Below are positions 7,716-18,853 of a stretch of DNA of 64,000 nt, one piece after another. The notes below the pieces were generated by a model, which was not told the DNA's origin, did not search any database, and saw nothing but the letters and a program-made list of their open reading frames with translations. Source of the stretch: Candidatus Deianiraea vastatrix (GTDB taxonomy: Bacteria; Pseudomonadota; Alphaproteobacteria; Rickettsiales; Deianiraeaceae); assembly GCF_007993655.1 (NCBI RefSeq), contig NZ_CP029077.1, positions 1 to 64,000 on the forward strand, read 5' to 3'. The position numbers and the translations under genes are program-made. Each line of letters opens with the position of its first letter. Positions within the stretch are counted from its first letter, which is position 1.

Positions 7716-10700
7716 ATGTTTAAGGCATTTTGCAACATTTCTGGTAGAAGGCTGTTATTGCTATTTTTATGCCTTATTTTACTTTCTTCTTGCGGAAGTA
7801 ATGATGAATGTATTCCTGCAGATGATTTTGGGTCTTATGTTTATAGTCAAAAGCAGATTATTCCTGCTTTTCCACCAAGTTATCTTGTTACAAGTGACAG
7901 TCTTGTTGCACAGGGTATGCAGGCCGCGAATAATCCAACTGGAGCTGCAAATAATAGCGCTGGTTCAACTTCTTATAGTGACTTAAGCATTCCATCTGTA
8001 ATAGCTGGAACGACTGAGAACATGGCATATCTTGGTGCTTGGACTGAAGTAAAGCCAAAGTCAAGTGATAAAGATGAAAATGCAGTGGATTTTGTTATAC
8101 CATCTGGAACATCAATATCTGCAAAGGTTGATGGGTTTGTGGAGCTTGCATCAAAATACGAATCTATGGTTTCTCGTGTAACGCCTGAGGTTATTAGATC
8201 TGGTGTTGATACGATAAAGTCAACAAAAACGCTTTTTGAGCCGGGAAGCATGGTAAGTATATTTTTATCTGGAGATATTAAAACTAATGATGGATATAAA
8301 ATAGATCCAAAGGAAATGACAGTTTTTCATATAGAGCAAAAATCTACAGATGCCTCTGCTTTGGCGTACTCTGATCCTGGAAATTGGGTTTGCAATGTTG
8401 GTTCTACAAGTAGTTATAGTTCAAATATTCAAAATGGCGATTCTCCGGTGTGTGATTTTGTAAGTGGAGAAGGGTGCGATCCTATTTATACATCTGATAG
8501 AATAAAGGATGAGAATTATATGATTTTTGGCAGTGGATATGTTGAATACAAGGATGCGAGTGGAAATTTAGTGAGAGGTGAAAGGCAGGCTGGAAAGAAT
8601 GTAAATTATGAGATGTATGATACAAACAGTGGTTTTGCTATTTGCACATCTGATAAGAATAGCAAGATACCGCAAACAAGAGCGAATGGAATGGAATATA
8701 TAGGTTGGTCCGATGCTGATTATCCAGATGCAAATATAAATGCTTTTAGCGGAACTTATTTTAATACTACGTGTGAAAGTGCTGCAAGTACATATCAAAT
8801 GGCGGACAAGGGTGCAAAATATGGTGGGCTATTAAAATATTCCGTTGTGCAGAATTTTCAAAGAAGTGACTGGAATGGTAGAAATTTTGTTGTTGATAAT
8901 GTAGATAGAGACACAAAGTCATATTCTGTATATACATATGATAGATATGATTTAAAGGGTGCAAAAAAATCAATGCCAGATGGGTATTTGGAGATTTGTA
9001 ATCACCCACCAATAAAAACACAATATCCAAAACAAATTTTCTTATTTAAGTCGCTGAGTAACGATCCACTTGCGCATCATGGATTTAATGTTAGAAGATT
9101 TGGAATAGAGCAAAATTTAAGAAAGGGAATATGGAAAACTTATTTATCAAATTGTGGAGAGACTCCGTATCATTTGTCTGAGGGGACTGCATTAAATGCT
9201 GCATCTGCTTTTTATAGTGACCCATATCAAGCTTATTATTTGATGTTAAAAGGTGACAATGATACACTACAGTGTCAAAATGAGCCAAAGATACAGGATT
9301 TAGATGGTTGGAAAGAGGGTGATCCGATAAAATATCAACCTTGTTCGACGGCAAATGGTACGCCAGATGGGGTTGGTGGTGTGACAACGGGATGTAGCAC
9401 TGGTGCATATAAAAGTAGTTGCTCCGGTTCTGTGCAAACATATATGGCGGAATTTAGTGGTGATGCATGTTGGGGAGATTGGGTTCTTGGTGTGAAAAAT
9501 TATAGTATATGGGGTTTTAAGCCAAATGATCTTGAATTAATGGATGTAAACAAAATGAGAGATGGAGAGTATGTTTTTTCAGATTTCATAGATGGTGATT
9601 ATGAATTGAATTATAGATATGGAAATAATCTTGAATCTAAGTCTTATAATAAAGATACAATTTTAACTGGAGATATTTCTCCATCTTGCAAGGTTTATGC
9701 TGGTAATAATGTCAATAAATATGCATTAGTGTATATGGATAATGGAAGTGGATGGAGTGTGCTTCCTGTTTCATTTGGAAAAGATGAGAGTGTATCTTTT
9801 GGAACTACGAGAGGCGATACTCCAAAAGATGAGTTTATGTACGATCATGAAATACAATTGAGGACTGATTCATATCAAACGAAGAAATATTTTTCTGTAT
9901 CTGATAACAGATTATATCAGAGAAATTGGGATTTTTATGGTTTGATAGATAGTAAGCAAAATCCAACTGGATTTAGTGCAGAAAAGACAAAGTATGACAA
10001 TGTAGTAAAAAACAAAATATCTCAATATGGATGGTGTTTTGAAAGAGCGCCATGTATTGCACCATCAAATAGATGCGAGGCATATGCTGCAAAATGGGAT
10101 GGACAGTGGTATAATCTTGATGGGAACGATCCATCTGCTTTTGAGTCGGCAAATTATATTTTAAATCGTACAAATGATAAATTATACTATGGAGAAGATG
10201 ATGTAAAATGTGTATCAAAAAGTGGAAAAAATCCATTTTCTGAATTTACACCAAATATATATAAGGCAATTACTGCTCCAAAGCCAAGAAATAAAGAGGG
10301 TACAAGTTATGATGATACTTTTGTAAGACCTGAGTTTTTAATTAAAGATTATATTAATAATTCATGTGGGTTTAGCCCTAGTCCTGTTTCATCTACAAGA
10401 AAAGCAATATATTGCAATGCAAGAGCAAAATGGAGACCATATCAGAAAAGAAATCTAAGCTATCAAGGTGAGGCTTTTTGTGGTGTAGGTGGTGATGGAA
10501 CGAGTACGACATATAATGTTGCACAAGGTTATTTTAATGGCCCTGGAGATGACAATCCTAGTGTCTCATCGCATAATTTATATTGTCACCCAGACAAAAC
10601 GCGTCAATGCGGTATAGCAATGGGTTTTAGGGTATTTCAAGGTGAAATACATAGATGTTTAAATAATGGTAAAGGTTATACAACAAAGTGTAATGTATCA

Positions 10701-13700
10701 AGGTATTCCAATGTTAATGATTGTCAGGTAAGTAGAGATATTTCACTTGGTGTATGTACAAGAAAGGTTTCTGTATCGACGAAGTCTGGGACGATTGCGG
10801 CAAGTTATATGATGTCATATAGTTCAGATGATGTTGCTGCGGCAAATGGGAAAAAGGTTGGGCAGGCAAGTTACAAAAATTTAATGCAAAAACAAGTTTA
10901 TAATATTTATAATACATCATCTGATATTTATAATGCTGGAGGAAGCACGGTAAATCGTGAGTTAGTTGATTTTGATAATTGTGGATTGTGTTTAATTGAT
11001 AAAAATGCTATTGCAAATGGTTTAGTGCAGGCTGCAAATATTGATAAGAAAAATTCAAATAGACAAAGTTGTCAAGATAATTTTATTACATCGTATACAA
11101 CAAATGATAGATCTGTAATATATAGTCAAGATCAAAATGCAGATCTTGCAAAAACGCAATTTGATAGTTACAATCCAGATCCATCAAATGTAAATTCAAA
11201 GACTACACCGATAAATGGTGATACATATTTAGTTTCATACTCATTTCAACCGATATCGAAAATAGCAGTTTGTGAAGATAGTTTATCAAATATTGATAAT
11301 TATTATAATGATGATGGTGTAACGAAAGAGACTGAAGATACTGGTGTTGTAAGGTCTATGAATAGCTTTTCTGCTGCAATATCGTCAACGGCTACTGGTG
11401 TTGCTTCAAAAAAGCATTATTCAGGAAGGCTTGGGCAAATGGATACATCAATTACAATTCCAAGTGATTTTGGTAAGTCTAGAATTTCAATGTATATGGC
11501 TGGTGCAAAAGGATTGAGTTCAACTGATGCGACTTCTGGATTTAATAATATAAGACCAAATTCGTATGTTGTTGCTATTTTAAATTCTTCAACTCCTGCG
11601 AAGTTTGGAAAATTTTTATATTTTTATATACAACCGATAGGGTCTGATGGAAAGGTTGATCCAAATTATCATCCAAAGGTTGTATTTCCTACGAAGCAAA
11701 GTTTTGAAGATGCAATTTTAAAGAAAGATGGTAGAATTATAAGTTTTTATGAAAATTCAGATATGTCTGGTAATGCGTCATTTATGTCGAAATATCCAGG
11801 AAAGGTATGGGCGATTATTTTTGATAGACCAAAAGATTCAAGTGGTGTGAAGACTGATCATGATGGAAGTTATATAAATTTTGATGTTCCAGAGTCAATT
11901 TCTCCAATGTCAAGTTCTTATGAAAAAATGGCAGTTTCTGCAGATGGCAGCAACGTGAGGTCAAACAATAGTGGAAGTTATCAGGTTTTACTTAAGGTTC
12001 CAACTGGCGGAAGCAAGGCATCTTTGCTTGGAACATTGATCGGATTTGGTTCATCTGTTCAAGAGGGTATTTTGGATATGATATTTAATCAGTTTATAGG
12101 AAAGCCAAAGCCTGGAACTGAAAAATGTAAAACTTATGTAGATTTAACAACGGTTGGTTTTTCGACCAAGCAAGCCAAAGCCAAAGTTGCTGTGACAAAT
12201 ATAGATTCTGGTGCAACTGGTGCTTCTGAGATTTGTTCTGGTAGCACAAATTATAGTATGTCATTTAAAACTGAGCCATCTGCTAGTGCAAGTGGAGGTG
12301 GATCAAGCGGAGCTGTTGCACCATCTTTACAGGCGTTTACATCATATAGTGGTAGGGCTTGTGTTGTGAAAAATACAATTACACTTCCAGCAAATGCACC
12401 TTGTGCACCACTAATGACTGCAGCCTCTCCTATAGTATATTCTTATGGCAACGAGGACGATCCGGACCCACAAAAACAAGGTGTATTTAGTGGAATGAAG
12501 TTGGAGGAAAAGTTAGCATTTCACAGATCTACAATATTAACATATTGTGGTGCCGATAAATTAAAAGAGGTTGATGAAAAGGCAAAAAGTTCAACATCTT
12601 CGTATGTAGAATACAAAACTGCATCAAATGCGTGTTATAAAACTCCATCTGTTAAGATTAATGATGGGGAAATGTTTTTTGGCAAAATACCAGCTGACAA
12701 TATGATTGTTGGAGGAAATGCGGTGCAGTATTTTTATAAAAATATTCCAAATGATCCAACATTAGTTCTTTCCAATGTATCAATTATTCCATCAAGCAAG
12801 TTTAGTAATACAACATGTTTTGATTTTGGTCTTGCAAATTATGAAAGACAGATGGATGGTAATGATAGATGTTTGGATGCAGATTGTAGAAATGGATATT
12901 CGCCAGCGAAAACTGCTGAGTGCGCAGTTGTTCCGGGATGGGGTTATTATTATAAGAAACTTGACAATGGAATACAGCCAGCGCTGAGTATAGGTACTTA
13001 CACATTAAAAGATGACGATAGAAGGTTGATATGGCTAAGTAGTATTGGTCTTTGTGATTACAACAATTTTGGACCTAATTGTGCGTACAAAATGCAAAGC
13101 AGAAAATCTCTTTGGACATCTCCAAGGGAAATATCAAAATGGCTAAATAGAGTTAATGCAGCGTATATATTTAATAATGACGAAAGTGGTTATGGTCCAG
13201 CAAATGGACAGCAAGATTATAGTGATTGTATTGAGGAAATAGTTTATCCAGATAATTGGGTTAGTACTTGGGATGAAAGTATTCCTACAACTGTTAGTGT
13301 AGAGGGGTTTGTTGATAAAATTAAAATACAAAATAATGGTAAATTTTTACAGAAAACTATACTTGAGGATGTGCCGTGTAATGGTTGGCTTTGTAGGGAT
13401 CAAATTGACATGTCTCCTAATCAGTATGGAGTTGGTGTTAGTAGTTCTGAAAATACAGAATATTTTGCAATCAAGGGATCTATGCCGATGAAAAATCGTG
13501 ATATTTTTATAAGACATTGTGAGAAAAAATGTTCATATTTCTTTAATCAGAAGGCTTCACGACCTAATCTTGTTGCGTTTCAATTTAATGATGACGAATT
13601 TTCTTATCTAATGAAGTCAAAGAAATCCATTCCCATTAAATCAACAACGGATATAATGTTTGATGTGTATCGTTCTAGGGAGGCAACTAATTTTTCTGAA

Positions 13701-16700
13701 TGTGCAATGACGACTGACGAATTTAAAATGTATACAATGCAGGACGTAATGCCGTATAATTTGAGCAAAAAGCCCGATCAAACAACAATGTCACTTGGGG
13801 CATGTTTTATGGATCCATATGCTGTGAATTATGATGATTATGCAAGTAAAACATTAATAAATCTTGACGACAATAGCTCTAGTGACAAGATTTCAATTAA
13901 TTATACATTAAGTTATGTTTTGGATACAAGCAAAGATCCAAATGCAACATGTAAGGATATTTTTAATCTTGGTAATGCAACGATTTCAACAATTGAAATG
14001 CCAAATGGTGCTCCTGCGTATGATTGGCCTTTGCCACAAAGATATGGTGATTGTGTTGTAGGTGCAACAAGTGGAAAGAAAACTTGCAATATTTATGGCG
14101 TAGTAGGTGGATTAAAAGATGCAGCTGCATTAAAAAATTGCGCAATGCAGCCAATTACAAATACTGCATGTTGGAAGAAAATAGCATATCCTGATGGAGT
14201 TTTTAGAACAGTTGATAATCTTGATGCATCGACTAATAATGGTGATTTTATTAAGGGTTTAACGATGATGGATGCTGGTACATGGCCTGTATCATATAGT
14301 GCGGTAGATTGGTCAATTCCTATACCGAAAAAATTGTATGTTTGTAATCGAGATCCAAGTAAAAATTTATGGGGTGAGATTGACTGTGAATCTTTTACTA
14401 TGAAAGATTTAATACCAGATCATAAAAAAATAAAATCTTGTCTTTTGAAGAAGGATTTTACCGACGATTCATGTTGGATGCGTGGTAAACTAATTAATTT
14501 AAAATCTCTTGATGACAAGAGGGTTAAAGATGGGCTTACAAGTATGCTACCATTATTTGAGAAATCTTTTGGTGCAACGAGTAATACGGGAGGTGTTTAT
14601 GATCAAAACATTGATTGTTTTGTTAAATGGTTTGCAAATTCAACAGCTGACAGTAAGTATATTTTAGTTGATCTTGGTTTATCATGCCCTATTGTTGATG
14701 CAGACAAGGCAGCGCTTCAAAAAGATGGCAAGTTTGCAGAAGTTAAGACATATTATATGTATTATGCATATCTTGATACATATACTGTTACAGCTCAGGA
14801 GCTTAGTGTTTCTGGTAATTCTTTTGAGAAGAGTGTATTAAAGTACGATAATGATGCATTAAAGTATTGGACCACAGTACCGGATGAATTCTCGGATTCA
14901 AGAATGGGGATAAATCCATTATGGTGCGAAAATGGATTATGTAATGGTATTGATAAAACTGGTTATATACAGGCTGTTCAGGATAGATTGTTTAAGAAGA
15001 CAGAAGTGCAACAAAATATTGATCAGCAGATTAATTCAGCTTCTGGAGGCGGAGCATCAAGTATATCTGTGAATGTAACGAAAAACAATATGCCAAAGAA
15101 ATATGGAAATTGCGGCGCAGCAACTGCAAATATGAAGCAGTGTACAGTGTTTTCTATTAATGGTAGTGCGGCTATTAATTTTCAATCACAATTAAAATGT
15201 GTTTATTTACCTCTTGGATCAACAGTATCACAGGATAATCAGACATTTCAATGTTGGGTTGCTGATAAAAACTATGATGGTACAAATTCTACAAAATATG
15301 TTTTTGCTCCGATGTACAACAATGAAGATTATTCAAATGGGGCATTTTTATATGCTCCTGCGCCAGCAAAGGAGATTAAAAATTGTGTACAAAATGGATC
15401 GGATGGTAGTGTAATATGCACAATGGTTGATAGAACATTTAATTATGATGCAAATACAACTGCTGTTACAATAAAGGAAGAGAAAGTAAATCAGATTAAA
15501 ATACCTGGTGAATATTCATATTTAGCAATTCAGGGTGAGGTAAAGAATTCTGCTGTTACAAGGCTTGAGTATTCAGATGTTACAAATTGTCAATCTGTGA
15601 AATCTGATATTAATCAGAGTGATTGTCAAACTATAAGGTCTAATAATTATGCATATTTATGTACCATTGGTCAATATTCTGTGCCCGCAACTGCTGATGA
15701 ATATTCTGCAAAGAAAGTTAGTCATTATGTTTGTGATGTTACAGTGCCGTGTGAAGTTGGACAATATGTTGGTGGAGAGTCAAAGCATGCATCGGTATCG
15801 AAATTGACTGTATCTGCGGTAACGCCAATTGCAGCTGCAGATACTTCAAACAATGTAGCTTATTTACCAAAAAAGACTGTATGTTCGCAGCCCGAGAGAG
15901 ATTATACAACGGGAATGATTTACAGGGTATTTAATTCAATTACGCATAGTGCCGCTTATCAAGCGGCATATTATATGGCATTAATGTTGTTTGTAGTATT
16001 TGTGGCGATGAATGTTATGACTGGTAAGATTGAGGTGAATTGGAAGGTATTTTCTGAGCAAACCTTTAAGATTGCGTATGTTTTTAGTGTAACATCGCCT
16101 GGTGGATGGAATTTAGTTCAATATATATTGGCGAAGTTTGTTGATTTTATAACATCTGGTATGATGTCTTTGGTTGCAATTGGATTTAATCTTGGAAATG
16201 AAGATTCGCTATATCCTATACTTGCGATGATGAATAATATTTTAGAGATATTTTCAAATTCAGTATTTTGGTTCAAGGTTCTTGCGATATTCCCAACACC
16301 GCCGTTTCCAACAGGGTTTTTTATTGGCATACCTGTTATGATAGGATTGGTTAAGGTCTTTTTAATATTGTTAAAAGGTGTAATTCATTATATTTCTTCA
16401 GTTATAACATTTGCCTTGTATGTTGCTATAACACCACTGGTTATGCCATTTAGATTATTTGATAAAACGAAAAAATATCACGATTCGTGGTTAAAGAATG
16501 TAATCAGGGGGCCGTTTGATATGTTATTTGCACTAGTTGGTGTTTCGATAGTATGCATGGTAATGCATTATATACTGTTATTTTTTATAGGTCAGACTGT
16601 TTGTTGGAAATTATTTGGAATAGATGTTGGTGCGATTGTAAAATCAATTACTGGGCTTGATATAACATTATTTATACCATTATTTGGTTTTTGGGCTATT

Positions 16701-17687
16701 GAATCTGCAAATAAATATGCAAGTTTATTAATGAGCATGCATCAAGGTGATGTATCACTGAGTGATATGATGAATTCATCTGGTGGAGGTAATTTTGGAA
16801 TGCCTACAATCATTACGGCATTTATAATATTTGCTTTTGTGGCGTTTTGTGAGAAAATACTTGACATATTAAATGATTTTGCAGGGGCTATGGGTGGCGC
16901 TGATACGAAGGATATGTTTAAGTCTATAACAGAAAAATTAGATGTGCCAAATGTTAATCCGGTGCAAGTTATGGAGACTTCAATTGATAAAGCAGGAGAT
17001 GCATTAACGGCAAAAACACAGCAATGGAGGGGAACTTCTGAGGCTGAAGCCAAAGAAGCAATGGAGAAATATAAGAATTCAGATAATTATAAACGAAAGG
17101 CTGAAAATGTTGAAGCAAAAGAAAGAGAAAAAGAATCACAAAATGCTGTTCAGAATACAAGTAAAGCACTTGAGGAGGCGCGTAAGCAATTAGGCCCTAA
17201 TGCAACGCGTGAAGCAATTAACAATAGAGCAAATGATATTAATGCAAATCGTGCACAAAATAATATGAAAAATAGCCTTGCAGATGCATTGTCAGCAAGA
17301 GAAATGGAAAAGGCTGGAATGAATGCCCCAAGAGATAAAGATGAGCAAAAAGGAGCATTAAATACATTAAGAGGAGGTCTTGCAAATGCGTTAAATGGTG
17401 GAGATGAAAATACAAGATGGGGAAGATTTAGAAATAGGCTTTCTAAAGCAATTGGTACAGATAAGCACAATCATTTAAATAAGATGAGGAATTTTATACG
17501 AAACTCATCGGTAGATAATATGAGAAATGTAACAGATGAGCAACTAAATAGCCTTGGTATTGATGAGTCAAAGCGTGCAAAGGCAAGAGAGTTTTTAAGA
17601 AAAACTGCTGATAGCGTAGGCAATGCTGGCAATGAGGCAAGGAGACAATTTAACAATATTAATAACAACAACAATAATAATCGATAA
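7716..17687 (+). CDS. Giant VirB6/TrbL-family type IV secretion protein with lipoprotein signal
   Basis: This 3323-residue protein occupies 10 kb. It starts with RRLLLLFLCLILLSSC, a lipoprotein-type signal with probable lipidated Cys26, followed by ECIPADDFG, a motif I associate with rickettsial VirB6 proteins. Residues about 30-2730 form a huge Cys-, Asn- and Tyr-rich presumed ectodomain with many paired cysteines. Residues about 2740-3055 hold six to seven hydrophobic segments typical of the VirB6/TrbL channel subunit (AAYYMALMLFVVFVAMNVM; GVIHYISSVITFALYVAITP). The last 265 residues are charged, helical and end in a poly-Asn tail. VirB6 forms part of the inner-membrane channel of the T4SS. 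Rickettsiales carry several large VirB6 paralogues, but this one is extreme in size. No virB3, virB4 or other virB6 gene is adjacent. The frame is intact throughout. Confidence 0.85.
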   Translation: MFKAFCNISGRRLLLLFLCLILLSSCGSNDECIPADDFGSYVYSQKQIIPAFPPSYLVTSDSLVAQGMQAANNPTGAANNSAGSTSYSDLSIPSVIAGTTENMAYLGAWTEVKPKSSDKDENAVDFVIPSGTSISAKVDGFVELASKYESMVSRVTPEVIRSGVDTIKSTKTLFEPGSMVSIFLSGDIKTNDGYKIDPKEMTVFHIEQKSTDASALAYSDPGNWVCNVGSTSSYSSNIQNGDSPVCDFVSGEGCDPIYTSDRIKDENYMIFGSGYVEYKDASGNLVRGERQAGKNVNYEMYDTNSGFAICTSDKNSKIPQTRANGMEYIGWSDADYPDANINAFSGTYFNTTCESAASTYQMADKGAKYGGLLKYSVVQNFQRSDWNGRNFVVDNVDRDTKSYSVYTYDRYDLKGAKKSMPDGYLEICNHPPIKTQYPKQIFLFKSLSNDPLAHHGFNVRRFGIEQNLRKGIWKTYLSNCGETPYHLSEGTALNAASAFYSDPYQAYYLMLKGDNDTLQCQNEPKIQDLDGWKEGDPIKYQPCSTANGTPDGVGGVTTGCSTGAYKSSCSGSVQTYMAEFSGDACWGDWVLGVKNYSIWGFKPNDLELMDVNKMRDGEYVFSDFIDGDYELNYRYGNNLESKSYNKDTILTGDISPSCKVYAGNNVNKYALVYMDNGSGWSVLPVSFGKDESVSFGTTRGDTPKDEFMYDHEIQLRTDSYQTKKYFSVSDNRLYQRNWDFYGLIDSKQNPTGFSAEKTKYDNVVKNKISQYGWCFERAPCIAPSNRCEAYAAKWDGQWYNLDGNDPSAFESANYILNRTNDKLYYGEDDVKCVSKSGKNPFSEFTPNIYKAITAPKPRNKEGTSYDDTFVRPEFLIKDYINNSCGFSPSPVSSTRKAIYCNARAKWRPYQKRNLSYQGEAFCGVGGDGTSTTYNVAQGYFNGPGDDNPSVSSHNLYCHPDKTRQCGIAMGFRVFQGEIHRCLNNGKGYTTKCNVSRYSNVNDCQVSRDISLGVCTRKVSVSTKSGTIAASYMMSYSSDDVAAANGKKVGQASYKNLMQKQVYNIYNTSSDIYNAGGSTVNRELVDFDNCGLCLIDKNAIANGLVQAANIDKKNSNRQSCQDNFITSYTTNDRSVIYSQDQNADLAKTQFDSYNPDPSNVNSKTTPINGDTYLVSYSFQPISKIAVCEDSLSNIDNYYNDDGVTKETEDTGVVRSMNSFSAAISSTATGVASKKHYSGRLGQMDTSITIPSDFGKSRISMYMAGAKGLSSTDATSGFNNIRPNSYVVAILNSSTPAKFGKFLYFYIQPIGSDGKVDPNYHPKVVFPTKQSFEDAILKKDGRIISFYENSDMSGNASFMSKYPGKVWAIIFDRPKDSSGVKTDHDGSYINFDVPESISPMSSSYEKMAVSADGSNVRSNNSGSYQVLLKVPTGGSKASLLGTLIGFGSSVQEGILDMIFNQFIGKPKPGTEKCKTYVDLTTVGFSTKQAKAKVAVTNIDSGATGASEICSGSTNYSMSFKTEPSASASGGGSSGAVAPSLQAFTSYSGRACVVKNTITLPANAPCAPLMTAASPIVYSYGNEDDPDPQKQGVFSGMKLEEKLAFHRSTILTYCGADKLKEVDEKAKSSTSSYVEYKTASNACYKTPSVKINDGEMFFGKIPADNMIVGGNAVQYFYKNIPNDPTLVLSNVSIIPSSKFSNTTCFDFGLANYERQMDGNDRCLDADCRNGYSPAKTAECAVVPGWGYYYKKLDNGIQPALSIGTYTLKDDDRRLIWLSSIGLCDYNNFGPNCAYKMQSRKSLWTSPREISKWLNRVNAAYIFNNDESGYGPANGQQDYSDCIEEIVYPDNWVSTWDESIPTTVSVEGFVDKIKIQNNGKFLQKTILEDVPCNGWLCRDQIDMSPNQYGVGVSSSENTEYFAIKGSMPMKNRDIFIRHCEKKCSYFFNQKASRPNLVAFQFNDDEFSYLMKSKKSIPIKSTTDIMFDVYRSREATNFSECAMTTDEFKMYTMQDVMPYNLSKKPDQTTMSLGACFMDPYAVNYDDYASKTLINLDDNSSSDKISINYTLSYVLDTSKDPNATCKDIFNLGNATISTIEMPNGAPAYDWPLPQRYGDCVVGATSGKKTCNIYGVVGGLKDAAALKNCAMQPITNTACWKKIAYPDGVFRTVDNLDASTNNGDFIKGLTMMDAGTWPVSYSAVDWSIPIPKKLYVCNRDPSKNLWGEIDCESFTMKDLIPDHKKIKSCLLKKDFTDDSCWMRGKLINLKSLDDKRVKDGLTSMLPLFEKSFGATSNTGGVYDQNIDCFVKWFANSTADSKYILVDLGLSCPIVDADKAALQKDGKFAEVKTYYMYYAYLDTYTVTAQELSVSGNSFEKSVLKYDNDALKYWTTVPDEFSDSRMGINPLWCENGLCNGIDKTGYIQAVQDRLFKKTEVQQNIDQQINSASGGGASSISVNVTKNNMPKKYGNCGAATANMKQCTVFSINGSAAINFQSQLKCVYLPLGSTVSQDNQTFQCWVADKNYDGTNSTKYVFAPMYNNEDYSNGAFLYAPAPAKEIKNCVQNGSDGSVICTMVDRTFNYDANTTAVTIKEEKVNQIKIPGEYSYLAIQGEVKNSAVTRLEYSDVTNCQSVKSDINQSDCQTIRSNNYAYLCTIGQYSVPATADEYSAKKVSHYVCDVTVPCEVGQYVGGESKHASVSKLTVSAVTPIAAADTSNNVAYLPKKTVCSQPERDYTTGMIYRVFNSITHSAAYQAAYYMALMLFVVFVAMNVMTGKIEVNWKVFSEQTFKIAYVFSVTSPGGWNLVQYILAKFVDFITSGMMSLVAIGFNLGNEDSLYPILAMMNNILEIFSNSVFWFKVLAIFPTPPFPTGFFIGIPVMIGLVKVFLILLKGVIHYISSVITFALYVAITPLVMPFRLFDKTKKYHDSWLKNVIRGPFDMLFALVGVSIVCMVMHYILLFFIGQTVCWKLFGIDVGAIVKSITGLDITLFIPLFGFWAIESANKYASLLMSMHQGDVSLSDMMNSSGGGNFGMPTIITAFIIFAFVAFCEKILDILNDFAGAMGGADTKDMFKSITEKLDVPNVNPVQVMETSIDKAGDALTAKTQQWRGTSEAEAKEAMEKYKNSDNYKRKAENVEAKEREKESQNAVQNTSKALEEARKQLGPNATREAINNRANDINANRAQNNMKNSLADALSAREMEKAGMNAPRDKDEQKGALNTLRGGLANALNGGDENTRWGRFRNRLSKAIGTDKHNHLNKMRNFIRNSSVDNMRNVTDEQLNSLGIDESKRAKAREFLRKTADSVGNAGNEARRQFNNINNNNNNNR

Positions 17688-17712
17688 AGATTGAATATAC
17701 TGCAAGATGGTG

Positions 17713-18780
17713 TTATTGATTAAAACATCTTTCTATCATTAGAGGTATTTGATATATACTGTTTGTATTTGTAGCAAAAAGTGTTGTGATAAAAAGATTT
17801 TTAGAAGGCATATATAGCATATATGTATTTAAACCATAGAACATTCCATCGTGGTATATTATTTTATTACCATTGATATCTGAGTGAATTAAACCATATC
17901 CATAGTATGTAGTGTCATTCCATATTTTAATTTTACTATTTGAGATAAATTTATCATGGGTTTTTTCATATTGGAAAATTTTATTATCAAGTATTGCAGA
18001 TCTAGCATATGTTTCAAAGTCTGAGATTGACATATTAAGTCCAGCATCAGATATTGTGCCATGACCTACAGTTTCAAAATAGTTAGGAATTGCCTTAAAT
18101 AATGGCCATTCTTGATATGGTGTATTTTCTGATTTATCATATGATTGAATGCCAATTTTTGATAATATTTCATTATTTATAAATTGTCTATATGTGGTAT
18201 GAGATATTTTTTCGATAATTTTTCCAAGCAACCAATATCCACTATTTGAATATGATGAGCTAGTGGCATATTTAAATTTTGGTTTTTCTGTAATAATAAA
18301 TTGTTTTATATATTCGTCATTAAAGACAATATTCTTATCCATCATATCTTGAGGCATTATGCCGTTTTCTGCGATTTTGTTGTCGTTTACATAATCTGGA
18401 ATTCCTGATGTATTAAATAAAAGGTGTTTAATTGTAATATTTTGTGCATATTTTGGAAGCCAATTCAGATATTTTGATACTTTATCATTTATAGAAAGTA
18501 ATTTTCTTTCTTCAAGCAGCAAAATTGCTTGTGCGGTAAATTGTTTGGTTAAAGAGCAAAGTGCAAATTTTGTATTTAAGTCTGCGGGAATTTTTTGCTC
18601 AATATTTTTATATCCAAAGGTTTTTTTAAATATTGTTACATTATCTTTAATTATTAAGACTGCGGCTGCAGGGCTTGATGCTGTATTATTTTCAAGATTT
18701 TGAAATATTTTGTTGACACACTCATTTGCAAAAGACTTATTGCAAAACGTAAGACACAGTATTGTAAATAATATTTTCAT
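17713..18780 (-). CDS. Secreted serine hydrolase of the beta-lactamase/DD-peptidase (class C) family
   Basis: The 355-residue protein has a signal peptide (MKILFTILCLTFCNKSFA) and the three penicillin-recognising motifs: SLTK at residues 76-79 with the nucleophile Ser76, YSN at 177-179, and HDG in IIYHDGMFYG near 305. Family members include class C beta-lactamases, DD-carboxypeptidases and esterases, so the substrate is open; a periplasmic peptidoglycan peptidase or esterase is likely. It is convergent with the virB6-like gene, 25 bp away, and follows the glycosyltransferase gene on the same strand. Confidence 0.85.
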   Translation of the reverse strand: MKILFTILCLTFCNKSFANECVNKIFQNLENNTASSPAAAVLIIKDNVTIFKKTFGYKNIEQKIPADLNTKFALCSLTKQFTAQAILLLEERKLLSINDKVSKYLNWLPKYAQNITIKHLLFNTSGIPDYVNDNKIAENGIMPQDMMDKNIVFNDEYIKQFIITEKPKFKYATSSSYSNSGYWLLGKIIEKISHTTYRQFINNEILSKIGIQSYDKSENTPYQEWPLFKAIPNYFETVGHGTISDAGLNMSISDFETYARSAILDNKIFQYEKTHDKFISNSKIKIWNDTTYYGYGLIHSDINGNKIIYHDGMFYGLNTYMLYMPSKNLFITTLFATNTNSIYQIPLMIERCFNQ

Positions 18781-18853
18781 CTTTAAATAAAAAATTTAAA
18801 GTTATGAAAATTGTATAGTGATAATTGTCAAGATATTAATATGCAGATTATTT

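Noticed and set aside
7691-7717. TTGATA and TATAAT just upstream of the virB6-like gene, resembling a promoter
   Set aside because: The TATAAT overlaps the ATG of the gene and the spacer is 15 bases, so transcription would start inside the coding region. Likely chance in AT-rich DNA.
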